A DNA stretch of 64,000 nt from Phycisphaeraceae bacterium (GCA_040222855.1 JAVKCD010000025.1:310001-374000); one strand, 5' to 3'; shown: positions 29,157 through 39,080, numbered from the stretch's first letter. The notes: a model not told the origin generated them from the letters alone. Numbers and translations: made by a program.

Positions 29157-29206
29157 TTAGCGTTCGCCATGTCTTATTCACTTCTAGAGGATTGAGGAGA
29201 AGCATC

Positions 29207-29956
29207 ATGAAGAATCTGGCACTCACCCTGGCCGCGACGGCCTTCACCGCAGGTTCGGCGCTCGGAGCCGTTACCAGCACCACGAGTCACTCGACCGCCT
29301 CGAACGGTTTTGATGCTCTGCTGAGCAACACAGACCTGATCGCGGGTCAGCTCGGCGTCGAGCTTCCTGACAACGGCTGGCACCCGGCCACACCCGGCGA
29401 GCCTGCCCGGCTGGTTCAGTTGACCGATGGCGTCACCGGTGGCGGCTTGAATGGCCTGCTCAACGACTTCCCCGGTGCTGGCGTCCCCACCAAGCGCGTC
29501 ACCTACAACCTCGCGGGCCAGGACATCGGCGGGATCAACATCCTGACCGGTAACGATGGTGCTGACGGTCGCATCTTCAACACGGTTGCGATTTATACCG
29601 ACGGCAGCCTGCTCGGCTATTTCGAGTCGGACCCGCTGGGCAGCCTGAATCCCACGCCCGGTGGCCCGGCCCCGGACCGTTCGACCTTCCTGCAGATCTT
29701 TGATGACGCCTCAGCGACCCTCGCCGCAGGTGTGACAACCCTGCAACTCGATTTCTACGCTGTGGACAACGGCGGCGGGCAGTACCGCGACCCGTTTGAT
29801 GGCGTTAATCCTTTTACGACGATCGATGACGGCCTGACCGCCGCCTTCGTCTCCCCGCTGGTCTGGGAGATCGACGTGCTGGCGGTTCCTGAGCCGGCTT
29901 CGGTCGCCCTTCTAGGTCTCGGCGGTCTCGCCCTGGCGGCGCGTCGTCGTGCGTAA
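29207..29956 (+). CDS. Small PEP-CTERM exoprotein, paralogue of the 24033 protein
   Basis: 249 residues from the ATG at 29207, which follows a GAGGAGAAG ribosome site; the signal peptide ends AGSALG. The mature domain shares GLLNDFPGAGVPTK, GINILTGN, LLGYFES and QYRDPFDG with the protein at 24033-25181, but goes straight to VPEPASVALLGLGGLALAARR without calcium loops. It occupies the same place in the second cassette (regulator, this gene, pseudopilin) as the 2447 protein does in the first, although the two mature domains are not obviously related. It is likely a surface glycan-binding protein anchored through exosortase processing. No catalytic residues seen. Confidence 0.82.
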   Translation: MKNLALTLAATAFTAGSALGAVTSTTSHSTASNGFDALLSNTDLIAGQLGVELPDNGWHPATPGEPARLVQLTDGVTGGGLNGLLNDFPGAGVPTKRVTYNLAGQDIGGINILTGNDGADGRIFNTVAIYTDGSLLGYFESDPLGSLNPTPGGPAPDRSTFLQIFDDASATLAAGVTTLQLDFYAVDNGGGQYRDPFDGVNPFTTIDDGLTAAFVSPLVWEIDVLAVPEPASVALLGLGGLALAARRRA

Positions 29957-29972
29957 CTCACTGTAACCCCGC

Positions 29973-29998
29973 CCGGGCTGGCTTAACGGCCAGTCCGG
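29973..29998 (+). other. Intercistronic hairpin between exoprotein and pseudopilin genes
   Basis: CCGGGCTGGC (29973-29982) pairs with GCCAGTCCGG (29989-29998) over 10 bp with one G-T pair and a 6-nt loop. There is no U tract. It lies at the same relative place as the hairpins at 3093-3154. Confidence 0.5.
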
Positions 29999-30046
29999 AC
30001 GATTGACTGGAAAACTCCGTACCAAGACACTCAAGCGAGTTATCCC

Positions 30047-30952
30047 ATGCGCAAGAACACAGCCAAAGTCCCCGGATTCACACTCATCGAACTACTGGTC
30101 GTGATCTCGATCATCGCCTTGCTGATCGGGATTCTACTGCCCGCTCTGGGGGCGGCGCGAGCGACGGCGCGGTCGATGAGTTGTTTGAGTCTGCTGCGGC
30201 AATACGGTATGGCGAATCAGATCTATGCGGTTGACTACAAGGGTTACTATGTTCCTATCCAGAATCCTGGGCACCGGCTTGCTGCTTCGGATGGGCTCCC
30301 TCAATGGGCAAATAACGATGAATGGTTCCTTAATCAAGAGTTCCTTGCTTATATTTCAAAGCAGAACAATGATCCTGATGCAAATCTATTCGATAACTTC
30401 AATGATCCAGCCTTTCTCTGTCCAAACGCTGAATCTGCGGTTGAGGAGCTAGATGTTCAGTTCTCTTATGGGATGGTCAATGACGGCGCTGCCACCTATA
30501 ACATTACGCTCACGGGGCTAGCTCCAAACATCAGTCTTCATAATGAGCGTGTCATGAGTTCTCCAACTCAAGGCATGATGATGATGGATGGGTTGGATTG
30601 GCATCTTGAGGGTTACAAGGCTCTAGGGATCTCCTTTTCCAAGGCAGACCCATCGTCTGGTTGGGATGAACACGGAGAGTTAGCGTACAACAGTGTTAAC
30701 TCGACAAAGGGACAGTTGGCTTATGGTGTTGTGGCTTACCGACATCCCTCGGAGAGCGCCAATGTGGCTTTTTTTGATGGTCACGCTTCCAATCGAAATA
30801 TGAATCAGTTGTGGCGGGAGGACCACGTTGGGGGGAATACGGCACCTACTTCTGAAGCCGACATCTACATGTACCAGACATGGCTCGGGCACTACGGAAA
30901 CCCGAACTGGTGGAAAGAAGGGACTCATCCGGATATCTACCCATCTCGCTAG
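30047..30952 (+). CDS. Pseudopilin-like protein with H-x10-DG motif
   Basis: 301 residues. The leader MRKNTAKVPG precedes FTLIELLVVISIIALL with the Glu at mature position 5, then LPALGAARATARSMSC. The C-terminal part has YRHPSESANVAFFDGHAS, the H-x10-DG form of the planctomycete motif. The first about 150 bp are G+C-rich and nearly identical in protein to the other two pseudopilins. From about 30200 to the stop codon the DNA is visibly richer in A+T than the neighbours, as if the globular domain had another origin or faster drift. It follows a small PEP-CTERM gene and precedes secreted glycosidases, as at 3207. Probable role: membrane-anchored, substrate-specific accessory in glycan capture (inference). 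Confidence 0.85.
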   Translation: MRKNTAKVPGFTLIELLVVISIIALLIGILLPALGAARATARSMSCLSLLRQYGMANQIYAVDYKGYYVPIQNPGHRLAASDGLPQWANNDEWFLNQEFLAYISKQNNDPDANLFDNFNDPAFLCPNAESAVEELDVQFSYGMVNDGAATYNITLTGLAPNISLHNERVMSSPTQGMMMMDGLDWHLEGYKALGISFSKADPSSGWDEHGELAYNSVNSTKGQLAYGVVAYRHPSESANVAFFDGHASNRNMNQLWREDHVGGNTAPTSEADIYMYQTWLGHYGNPNWWKEGTHPDIYPSR

Positions 30953-31003
30953 CTGAATTACAATTTGCCTCGCCTTGCTCCGCGAGATAAGGATTTCCTC
31001 GCT

Positions 31004-32860
31004 ATGCTCACCTTCCACCGACGTTTATTGCTGATGCTGCTTGCCAGCACGAGTCTATTGGCAACGTTCTCTCTGCATTCTCGTGCCGCTGACACCTCCG
31101 GCATCGTCTTCGACTTCACCAACCCGACCGGGAAGGTCAACCGCGCGATCTTTGGGATCGAGGGGTTGCCCAAGGTCTTCATGGTCGCGCAGGACAACCC
31201 GCGGGTGATGGATTCGTTTCTTCGGCTGAATCCTTCGGGGTGGATCGCGCGGATGGAGACCTGGATCGGTTACTTGGAGCCCGAGAACGACAACGATGAT
31301 CCCTACACCTACGACTGGGATCGGCTGCACCCGGACGAGATGATCAGGTTCATCGAGGATCGCCCTGCCTACGAGGCGTGGTTGCGGACGATCGATGTCG
31401 AGTTGATGCCGCTGCTGTGCTACAGCACTGAATGGCTCGACTCTGGGAACGAGGACGACAAGATCTCGAACAAGCACGAGTGGGCTGAGTTCGCGGCGGC
31501 GGCGCTGCACTCGTGGAACGCTGATGGCGACGATCTCCGGGCACGGTACGCCGAGGTCTGGAACGAGCCGAACATGCCGATGTTCGGCATGGGGAATCAG
31601 GACGCCTTCTACGAGCTGTTCAACATCGCCGCCGAGCGCCTCCGATCAGAGGACCCGACCCTGATGGTGGGCGGACCGGCGCTGACGCCAGCCTACTGGG
31701 CCAAGACCGCCGAGTGGTATGCCGGTTTCATCGAACACTGCGGGCACAACGCGGATTTCGTGATCCACCACATCTACCACGGCTCGGATGTCTCAGCGGA
31801 TGACGAGGTCCAGCAGATCATCGAGATGACCGATCAGTTCCGCGCCGTCACGGGCAAAGAAAACGGTCAGATGGCGCTGACCGAGATCGACGCCTGGTTC
31901 AGCGGCTGGCCTAAGTTCCAGTACATGATGCAGCGCCATTTTGGTTATCTGAGGATCGCCGATCGCATCCTCTCGGTGCACCACTTCACGACGCTGGCCT
32001 ACAACGAGCACGGCCGGTACACCTTTGGCGTCATGACCGAGCAGGGCGCACCGATGCTCGGGACGTACTGGCCGTATTGGGTCGTCCGTAACCTCGACGG
32101 GCTTCTGATCAATACGATCAGGCGTGGTGACGCAGGGATACTCGACGCCGTCGCTTCAAGGCACACGAATGATGACGGCCAGCTGATGCTCGCGGCCGTC
32201 GTCTACAACCGCACCGAGTCACCCGTCACCACGCCAATGCTGCTGGTCTTCGAGCCGTCAGATCGCGAGCGTCTGCTCCGAATTGATGAGACGACGGCGA
32301 CGTTTCAAGGTGTTCGTGATGTGCTTCAAGTCCCCGCTGGCGACAGGCAGATCGAACTCGATCGAACCATCGCCGAGCACAGCGTTATGGCTCTGACACT
32401 CCTTGAACCCGGGAAACGTCACTACGGCTTCGCCGACCTCAATGACCAGGAAGCTCCCGCGGTTGAGTTGATGGCAGACCACGACCAGGTGCGGCCAGGC
32501 GAGACGTTCACTCTGGTGGCCCGGGTTATCAACACGACCGGTGAGCCGATCTCGGGCACGCTTTCGCTCGGCAATCTCCCCAAGGGTTGGACGGCACCAG
32601 AGTCATCAGTACCGACAGGATTACTCGCGACCGGCGCAGCCAAGGAGTTGCGCGTCGCGGTGACCGCTTCAAACAAGCCCGAGCCGCTCTCGCGCATGAC
32701 TATTGGCGCCACCAGCGAGATCCGGCACCTGAATCATGCCATTACCCCGGTCGCCGAGTTTCTGCCCGGAGCGGGCATAGGCGGGCAGTTTGTCGCCGCC
32801 AAGCAATCGTTGTCAGTGGATATCGTGTACGTCGATCCTAAGGAGACGGCATCACGATGA
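31004..32860 (+). CDS. GH39-like secreted glycoside hydrolase
   Basis: 618 residues from the ATG at 31004, 10 nt after AAGGAT; a signal peptide (LLASTSLLATFSLHSRA) follows. The catalytic TIM barrel resembles clan GH-A enzymes near GH39 (beta-xylosidase/iduronidase) or arabinofuranosidase-like groups. YAEVWNEPNMPMFG has the predicted acid/base Glu188, and MALTEIDAWFSG the predicted nucleophile Glu294. The C-terminal 150 residues (VRPGETFTLVARVINTTGEP onward) look like a NEW3/beta-sandwich domain. It overlaps the start of the GH38 gene by 4 bp (ATGA), so the two are translationally coupled. Specificity is not readable; the family guess is moderate. Confidence 0.72.
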   Translation: MLTFHRRLLLMLLASTSLLATFSLHSRAADTSGIVFDFTNPTGKVNRAIFGIEGLPKVFMVAQDNPRVMDSFLRLNPSGWIARMETWIGYLEPENDNDDPYTYDWDRLHPDEMIRFIEDRPAYEAWLRTIDVELMPLLCYSTEWLDSGNEDDKISNKHEWAEFAAAALHSWNADGDDLRARYAEVWNEPNMPMFGMGNQDAFYELFNIAAERLRSEDPTLMVGGPALTPAYWAKTAEWYAGFIEHCGHNADFVIHHIYHGSDVSADDEVQQIIEMTDQFRAVTGKENGQMALTEIDAWFSGWPKFQYMMQRHFGYLRIADRILSVHHFTTLAYNEHGRYTFGVMTEQGAPMLGTYWPYWVVRNLDGLLINTIRRGDAGILDAVASRHTNDDGQLMLAAVVYNRTESPVTTPMLLVFEPSDRERLLRIDETTATFQGVRDVLQVPAGDRQIELDRTIAEHSVMALTLLEPGKRHYGFADLNDQEAPAVELMADHDQVRPGETFTLVARVINTTGEPISGTLSLGNLPKGWTAPESSVPTGLLATGAAKELRVAVTASNKPEPLSRMTIGATSEIRHLNHAITPVAEFLPGAGIGGQFVAAKQSLSVDIVYVDPKETASR

Positions 32861-35628
32861 GCACGCTCGAATCCCAACCCGCGACACCCCAGACAAGTAA
32901 TGGGTCCACCGGAACTCGTCAGGCCCATTACGTCCTCTCGACCCACTGGGATCGTGAGTGGTACCAGCCCTTTCAGTTGTATCGCTACCGGTTGATTCAG
33001 TTGATGGACCGTGTGCTCGCGGGCATCGCCTCCGGCGAACTTCGTGGCCCGTTCCAGACCGACGGGCAGGCGATCATCCTTGAGGATTACCTGGAGATTC
33101 GCCCCGAACGCCGGGCAGAGCTCGAGAGTCTTGCCAGCGAAGGCAAACTCGTCATCGGGCCGTGGTATGTATTACCCGATGAGTTTCTTGTGACCGGGGA
33201 GTCGATGATCCGCAACATCGCGCTGGGCCGGCAAATCGCCCGTGACTTCGGTGGGACTCCCTCAAACGCAGGTTTTGTCTGCGATCTCTTCGGGCATGTC
33301 TCCCAGCTGCCTCAAATCCTCGCTGGCTTCGGGGTCCGAGGCGGCTTCCTCTGGCGCGGGACCAATCAGGTGCACACCCGCCACCTGCGCTGGATTGGTG
33401 CGGATGGTACCGAGCTTCCCTGCTACCGATTCGGCCAACGGGGTTATTGCGACTACGCCTCTCGGGTGCGCGGCGCATCGGATTTCGACAAGACGTTTTC
33501 CTCGGAAGAACTCGACGCGCGGCTCAAGACTTACCTCGACGGCGAGCTTGAAAAGTCGGCAGTCTCTCCCGTCCTCGTGTTCGATGGCGGCGATCACATG
33601 GAATGGGATCGCGCGGCTTACGACGCCCTGGCTCATCGCATGGACGAACCCTTTGGCGGGATCGAGATCGTGCATTCATCACTCGATGGCTACCTCAACG
33701 CCATGCTCGCCGAGGCGGATCAGATCACCGAGACCGTGCATGGCGAGCTGCGTGAGCCCGGCAAAGAGTTGATGGAGGTCGATGAACAGTGGGTGATTCC
33801 CGGTGTCGCGTCGAGCCGGGTATGGATCAAGCAGGCCAACGCTCGCTGCCATTCACTCTTGACGCAGTGGGCCGAGCCGCTGTCGCTGTTGAGTCATCTG
33901 ACTCTCGGGACCGATGGCGACAAGGGCTTCCTTGATGTCGCATGGAAGTGGCTTCTGAAGAATCATCCGCACGACTCAATCGGCGGGTGCTCGGTCGATA
34001 CCGTCCACGAAGACATGAAGTTCCGCTTCAGCCAGACCGAGCAGATCGCCTCGGAGCTGACCGAGCGCGCTATGAATCGTCTCACAGCGTCGGTCGCCGG
34101 ACCGATCGAAGACCATCAGGTTCGCATCGGCGTCTTCAACCCGACGCCGCGCCGCCGAACCGGGCCCGTCAAACTCGATATCGAGGTCCCGGTCGACTGG
34201 CCTCGTTTCAATGAGTTCTTCTTCTTCGAGCAGAAGCCGGCCATGCGATTGCTTGGTCCTGATGGAGGAGAGATCTCGTACCACCGAGTTGCTCAGGACA
34301 TGGATCGACGGCGCAAGCGCCTTGCGACCACGGCGTTCCCTGCAGAGCGCCAGGTGAACGTCATCACCATCATTGCTGACCTCGATTTACCGGGAATGGG
34401 CTACACCACCCTTACGGCGGTCCGTGCCGAAAAGGACCATCACCACACGCGCTATGCTGAGAAACCCGGTCTGGCGGTTTCTTCTCACGCCCTAGAGAAC
34501 AGCATCCTGCGCGTCGAGGTCGAGCCCGGCGGGCGACTTACACTCACCGACAAGCGCAGCGGCCGGGTCTATCCCAACCTGATGACCTTTGAGGATTCAG
34601 CCGACATTGGCGACGGCTGGTATCACGGACAGGCGCTGCGCGATCAGGCTTTCTCATCCGCGGCTGCCGGTCACTCTGATGTCGCTGTCATCGCCGATAC
34701 ATCCTCCTACGCAACGATCCGGGTGCGCACGACGATGAATCTGCCCGCGGAGTTTGATTTCAACCGCATGCGTCGGGTTGAGAGTTTCAAGCCCTTGATC
34801 CTGGACACGACAATCGAGCTCTATCGTGATGCCGATCACGTCGAGATCACGACAACGGTTGATAATCAGATCAAAGACCATCGGCTGCGCGTGCTCTTCC
34901 CGTCGGGTTGCGGCTCGGCGAAAACCTACCTCGCTGATACAGCCTTCGACGTCGTTGAGCGTGATATCGAACTCCGCAAGGACAATCACCTCTACCGAGA
35001 ACTCGAGATCGAGACCCGCCCGCAGCAGTCATGGACCGCAGTCCAGAACAAGCAGGGTGGACTCGCGGTCGTCACCCTGGGGTTGCTCGAAACGGCGGTC
35101 CGCGATCAGCCGGAGCGCCCGATCGCACTAACCCTCTATCGATCGACACGACGAACAGTGCTGACCGATGGCGAGCCTGAAGGCCAGTTGCTCGGACCCT
35201 TGACGTTCAAGTATCGACTGGTTCCCCTCTCCGGACCGCCCAAAGTCAAGCGACTCTTTGACCTCGCCGAAGACCTCCACGGCCAGACTCGGGTATCGGT
35301 GGTCATGCCCTCTGATCGACGGCACCATCTCGACGTGATGCCGCAGCCGAATCAGCCCGCTCGCTCGGGTCTCCTCGAACTACAAGGCGACGCGGTGCTC
35401 ACCGCAGCACGAAAACTTGCCGAATCCATCGAGCTACGCCTGTTTAATCCAACGAGTCAGCCTGTCGATACCGTCATCTGGATGCCAGCGCTCACCTCAA
35501 TCTGGACAAGAGCCTTGCCGGTGAACTTTGAGGGACAGCCAGCTGGTGATCCTATTGCTGTTAACAACCAGTCCCTGCGCGTGACCATCAAGCCCAGGAA
35601 GATCCTCACCCTCCACCTCCAGCGATAA
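32857..35628 (+). CDS. GH38 alpha-mannosidase
   Basis: 923 residues, usual length. It hydrolyses alpha-mannosidic bonds and uses zinc. LSTHWDREWYQPFQ near the N terminus supplies ligands His30 and Asp32, and FVCDLFGHVSQLPQI holds the predicted nucleophile and metal ligand Asp143. LWRGTN and FDGGDHMEWD are further conserved segments, and the C-terminal half is the beta-rich GH38 C domain. No signal peptide is seen, so it probably works in the cytoplasm on imported oligosaccharides. It overlaps the GH39-like gene by 4 bp and is followed 5 bp later by the secreted glycosidase gene. Together with the mannose/lyxose isomerase it points to an alpha-mannose-containing substrate such as an N-glycan or alpha-mannan. 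Confidence 0.93.
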   Translation: MSTLESQPATPQTSNGSTGTRQAHYVLSTHWDREWYQPFQLYRYRLIQLMDRVLAGIASGELRGPFQTDGQAIILEDYLEIRPERRAELESLASEGKLVIGPWYVLPDEFLVTGESMIRNIALGRQIARDFGGTPSNAGFVCDLFGHVSQLPQILAGFGVRGGFLWRGTNQVHTRHLRWIGADGTELPCYRFGQRGYCDYASRVRGASDFDKTFSSEELDARLKTYLDGELEKSAVSPVLVFDGGDHMEWDRAAYDALAHRMDEPFGGIEIVHSSLDGYLNAMLAEADQITETVHGELREPGKELMEVDEQWVIPGVASSRVWIKQANARCHSLLTQWAEPLSLLSHLTLGTDGDKGFLDVAWKWLLKNHPHDSIGGCSVDTVHEDMKFRFSQTEQIASELTERAMNRLTASVAGPIEDHQVRIGVFNPTPRRRTGPVKLDIEVPVDWPRFNEFFFFEQKPAMRLLGPDGGEISYHRVAQDMDRRRKRLATTAFPAERQVNVITIIADLDLPGMGYTTLTAVRAEKDHHHTRYAEKPGLAVSSHALENSILRVEVEPGGRLTLTDKRSGRVYPNLMTFEDSADIGDGWYHGQALRDQAFSSAAAGHSDVAVIADTSSYATIRVRTTMNLPAEFDFNRMRRVESFKPLILDTTIELYRDADHVEITTTVDNQIKDHRLRVLFPSGCGSAKTYLADTAFDVVERDIELRKDNHLYRELEIETRPQQSWTAVQNKQGGLAVVTLGLLETAVRDQPERPIALTLYRSTRRTVLTDGEPEGQLLGPLTFKYRLVPLSGPPKVKRLFDLAEDLHGQTRVSVVMPSDRRHHLDVMPQPNQPARSGLLELQGDAVLTAARKLAESIELRLFNPTSQPVDTVIWMPALTSIWTRALPVNFEGQPAGDPIAVNNQSLRVTIKPRKILTLHLQR

Positions 35629-35633
35629 CGACT

Positions 35634-37118
35634 ATGAAGTGCCAGCTTGTTCGGCTCACCACGATCGCAATGTTGCTGTTCGCAACAGCATCATCTGCCT
35701 CCGCTCAGGACAAGCTCTACGGCGTTCACTGGTGGGACTATGACGGCAACACAGCCGGTGCCGGAACAACCGGTGGGTCTTCCGTTGAAACAATCCTGAC
35801 TCATTCAGCTCCTTGGTGGGGAGCGGGCTACTTTGCCCCTCTCTACCAGCAGGCGACGACTCAGCACCACGCCACTATGATCACCCGAGTTGATTACAAC
35901 TGGGGCGAGACGGTTCCCAGTCCGACTTCTCTAAGCGCCACCGACTGGGCCAACTCAGTGCTTGGCGTCATCAACACCCTTGGCGATCACGCGAACATCT
36001 GGATCATCGGCAACGAGCCCAACGTCACCTCCGAAGCCAACAACTGGACCAACAACCGCATCCAGCCCGCTGATTACGCGGTGGTTTATCAAACGGTCCG
36101 CACGGCGATCAAGAGCCAACGCCCTGACGATCTGGTCTTACTAGCTCCGCCAAGCCCCGGCCCCGTGGGCGGCGTGCGATGGATGTCCGGTAACGAGTAC
36201 CTCAGTCAGACGATCGACGCTGTCATCGGTGGACGATCAGGCGGTGATATCGATGGCTTCGCGATCCACGCTTACGGCAACCCCTATACCTCAAACCCCA
36301 GCACCGCAGCAGCGGGTTTCCAAGCCAGCTACATCGAGCAGCTCAACATCATTGACAGCAAGGGTTTTCAAGACGAACCGGTCTGGATCACTGAGTGGGC
36401 GCGATTGACATCGACCAGCGGTGACCTCGTCGCGAATGAAGCCGTCACCGCCCAGTTCATCGCCAAGGCACTCGCCGATCTCAACGACTGGAACCAGACG
36501 CCTGGCAACCACAACATCGTCTCGACCGCGTGGTTCGTGAATCAGGGCTACGGCGAGTGGGATGAGTTCTCGCTCGAATGGTGGAAGACGGGCGGCAATC
36601 CCGTGGGTGACCCCAACGACCTGTGGACCGCGATGCTCAATGCTTCGCAGTACCCCGCAGGATTATGGGGCACGCGTCCGGACCCTTTCCCCGGTGACCT
36701 CAATGGCGACACGCTCACGGATGTCATCGACATTAATCTGCTCTTTGCCAATCTCGGCAATCCAGCCTATGACGTCGATGGCAACAACACAGCCGATTTT
36801 TCTGATGTGGCCTATCTGATCCGTGAGCTCATAGGCACAGAGTTCGGTGACATCAACCTCGACCGTAAGGTAGACCTGATCGATCTCTCGATCCTCGCCA
36901 GCAACTTTGACTCGGTTGGCATCGGCTGGCACCGCGGAGATTTCAACGGCGACACTCAAGTCAATCTTAACGACCTCTCACTCCTGGCCACTTATTTCGG
37001 TTTCTCTGCAAGCGTAGTGCCCGAGCCAGCATCTGTGATTTACCTGACAACCTGGCTTCTTCTGGGCCGACGCCAACAGATCGCCAACAAGGAACAAACC
37101 CCTCATGCCCGAGTTTGA
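35634..37118 (+). CDS. Secreted clan GH-A glycosidase with dockerin-like repeats and PEP-CTERM
   Basis: 494 residues; signal peptide to ASSASA. The catalytic domain (about 25-350) begins KLYGVHWWDYDG. IWIIGNEPNVTSE gives the predicted acid/base Glu128, and PVWITEWARLTS the predicted nucleophile Glu254, the GH-A pattern; I cannot name the GH family. Four calcium-loop units follow (DLNGDTLTDVIDINLL, DVDGNNTADFSDVAYL, DINLDRKVDLIDLSILASNF, DFNGDTQVNLNDLSLLATYF), then VPEPASVIYLTTWLLLGRR. It should act outside the cell, retained by exosortase sorting. The last 14 bases overlap the GH172 gene, suggesting coupled translation. Confidence 0.77.
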   Translation: MKCQLVRLTTIAMLLFATASSASAQDKLYGVHWWDYDGNTAGAGTTGGSSVETILTHSAPWWGAGYFAPLYQQATTQHHATMITRVDYNWGETVPSPTSLSATDWANSVLGVINTLGDHANIWIIGNEPNVTSEANNWTNNRIQPADYAVVYQTVRTAIKSQRPDDLVLLAPPSPGPVGGVRWMSGNEYLSQTIDAVIGGRSGGDIDGFAIHAYGNPYTSNPSTAAAGFQASYIEQLNIIDSKGFQDEPVWITEWARLTSTSGDLVANEAVTAQFIAKALADLNDWNQTPGNHNIVSTAWFVNQGYGEWDEFSLEWWKTGGNPVGDPNDLWTAMLNASQYPAGLWGTRPDPFPGDLNGDTLTDVIDINLLFANLGNPAYDVDGNNTADFSDVAYLIRELIGTEFGDINLDRKVDLIDLSILASNFDSVGIGWHRGDFNGDTQVNLNDLSLLATYFGFSASVVPEPASVIYLTTWLLLGRRQQIANKEQTPHARV

Positions 37119-38241
37119 CGGTCTATTCTGTGACCTAGGCAACATCCACCGCCTGTCCAAGGCGCAATCGCGCTCGATCAGCGCGGAGAACCCGACCGGC
37201 GCGAAGGGCGAAGGCGGTAAAGCGGTCGAAGGAATCTCCGCAGAGCGTGCCACGGACCTGGGTAAAGGCTGGAAGGTCAACCCAGCTATCGCGATTGAAG
37301 CTGGCCAGACGGCTGAGATTGCTGACATCACCGGACCCGGCGCCCTCCAGCACCTCTGGATGACACCCACAGGACACTGGAGGTTTCTCATCCTCCGTAT
37401 CTATTGGGATGGTCAGGATCAGCCCAGCGTCGAGTGCCCGCTTGGTGATTTCTTCGCATGCGGGTGGGGATCATACGCTCAAGTCACCTCGATCCCTGTC
37501 TGTGTCAACCCAGGCAGCGCCTTCAACTGCTATTGGCCGATGCCGTTTCGCCAGAACTGTCGGATGACAGTTGAAAACGTCGGAACAGAATCGGCTTATC
37601 TCTATTATCAGATCGACTATGCATTGAACGATGTGCCTGAAGATGCAGCCTACTTTCATGCTCACTTCCGACGCGTGAATCCTCAGCCTTATCAAAAAGT
37701 CTATACCATTCTCGATTGTATCAAAGGGAAGGGGCATTACGTTGGTACCTACATGGCATGGGGTGTCAACAACAATGGCTGGTGGGGCGAGGGAGAGATC
37801 AAGTTCTATATCGATGGCGACCTGGCACCAGACCAGACGGTCGAGAAGGATGTTGCGGAGCACGGCGGGGACGCCTTCCCCACGATCTGCGGAACCGGCA
37901 CCGAGGACTACTTCCTCGGCTCATACAACTTCGAGAACCCACACACCAAGCAGTATCAAGAGTTCACCACGCCCTTCGCCGGGATGCCACAGGTGATCCG
38001 ACCCGACGGCGTCTACGAGAGCCAGCAGCGTTTCGGCCTCTACCGCTGGCATATCCCCGATCCCATCCGTTTCCATCAGGACCTGACCGTCACCATCCAG
38101 GCTCTCGGCTGGCGCAAACGCCAGCCCATTCACTACCTCCCGCTCCAGGACGACATCGCTTCGGTCGCGTTCTGGTATCAGTCACTCCCAACACCGGCGT
38201 TCCCCATACTCCCGTCCCGTGACAACCTCGAAGTCGTCTAG
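37105..38241 (+). CDS. GH172 (DUF2961) family protein
   Basis: 378 residues, typical of DUF2961/GH172, a family that includes difructose-dianhydride synthase/hydrolase and alpha-D-arabinofuranosidases acting as trimers. Seen: SRSISAENPTGAKGEGGKA near the start, PGALQHLWMT, LGDFFACGWG, GSAFNCYWPMPF, and FPTICGTGTEDYFLGSYNFE, where the GTEDYF segment carries family catalytic carboxylates. There is no signal peptide, so it is cytoplasmic. The first residues overlap the preceding gene by 14 bp in another frame; an AAGGA lies about 12 bp upstream. It likely releases a furanosyl residue or rearranges an oligosaccharide imported by the locus. Codon composition is somewhat A+T-richer around 37570-37760. 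Confidence 0.87.
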   Translation: MPEFDGLFCDLGNIHRLSKAQSRSISAENPTGAKGEGGKAVEGISAERATDLGKGWKVNPAIAIEAGQTAEIADITGPGALQHLWMTPTGHWRFLILRIYWDGQDQPSVECPLGDFFACGWGSYAQVTSIPVCVNPGSAFNCYWPMPFRQNCRMTVENVGTESAYLYYQIDYALNDVPEDAAYFHAHFRRVNPQPYQKVYTILDCIKGKGHYVGTYMAWGVNNNGWWGEGEIKFYIDGDLAPDQTVEKDVAEHGGDAFPTICGTGTEDYFLGSYNFENPHTKQYQEFTTPFAGMPQVIRPDGVYESQQRFGLYRWHIPDPIRFHQDLTVTIQALGWRKRQPIHYLPLQDDIASVAFWYQSLPTPAFPILPSRDNLEVV

Positions 38242-38264
38242 CACCCTTGCAGGAGGATGACCTT

Positions 38265-39068
38265 ATGAACAGCAGCACGCTCACCATCGCCGATCAGTAC
38301 GCCCAGCAGGGCTTTTACATCGCCAACGAACCGATTATTCCGCGTGACCTGGTCAGCTCCGCCGAGCAGGGGATGGAGCGAGTCAGGCAGGGGGACTACC
38401 GCACGGGTCAGCCACCCTTTGAGTCGCCATGGAATCCGGGTGATGACGACACCAAACTATGCAAGATCGAGATGCCCAACCTCGCCGACCCGGACATCCG
38501 TTCCTGTATAGCGCATCCCGCTCTTGGAGAACTTGCGGCACGACTCACCGGGGCGAGCATGATCCAGGTCTGGTGGGTCCAACTCCTGCACAAACCATCG
38601 GTCGACCCCGAGGCCAAGAGTGGGGGGGGGCCTGCGGTCGGCTGGCATCAGGACGCTCAGTATTGGCCGGAATGGATCGCAGACTCCGAGCTTTTTACCG
38701 CATGGGTTGCGATCTCTGATGTCAACACAGAAGCAGGCCCGATGGCCTTCGTCCCCGGTTCGCATCACGCAGGCCTCTTCGAGGGGGGAGACTTCTTCTC
38801 GTCCGACCTCGTTGAGCTTCGGAAGAACATCAGGTTGCCACAAGGCGTGGCTTGGGACGAAGTCCCCGCCATCCTTCAACCCGGCGGAGTCAGCTTTCAC
38901 CATCGCCACACGCTCCACGGCTCGGGCATCAACACCTCTGGCTCACCGCGTAAATCCTTCGCCGTCCACCTCCGAACCGAGAAATCGACACTGGCCGATC
39001 ATCCCCGTGTTCTCACACAGTTCATTGATGATGAAGAAAAGTGCCCGGTGATCTACGGCCGCCGCTAA
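38265..39068 (+). CDS. Phytanoyl-CoA dioxygenase (PhyH)-like Fe(II)/2-oxoglutarate oxygenase
   Basis: 267 residues from the ATG at 38265, chosen for the strong AGGAGGAT at 38251-38258. The double-stranded beta-helix shows the iron triad: VGWHQDAQYW with His128 and Asp130, and HTLHGSGINTS with His218, followed by RKSFAVHLRTE holding a candidate 2-oxoglutarate-binding Arg. It hydroxylates an unknown small substrate in the cytoplasm. It closes the second glycan cassette, 23 bp after the GH172 gene. A run of nine G (38622-38630) within codons for SGGG could slip and inactivate the gene, though the frame is open here. Confidence 0.83.
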   Translation: MNSSTLTIADQYAQQGFYIANEPIIPRDLVSSAEQGMERVRQGDYRTGQPPFESPWNPGDDDTKLCKIEMPNLADPDIRSCIAHPALGELAARLTGASMIQVWWVQLLHKPSVDPEAKSGGGPAVGWHQDAQYWPEWIADSELFTAWVAISDVNTEAGPMAFVPGSHHAGLFEGGDFFSSDLVELRKNIRLPQGVAWDEVPAILQPGGVSFHHRHTLHGSGINTSGSPRKSFAVHLRTEKSTLADHPRVLTQFIDDEEKCPVIYGRR

Positions 39069-39080
39069 GCAGCCACGGCT

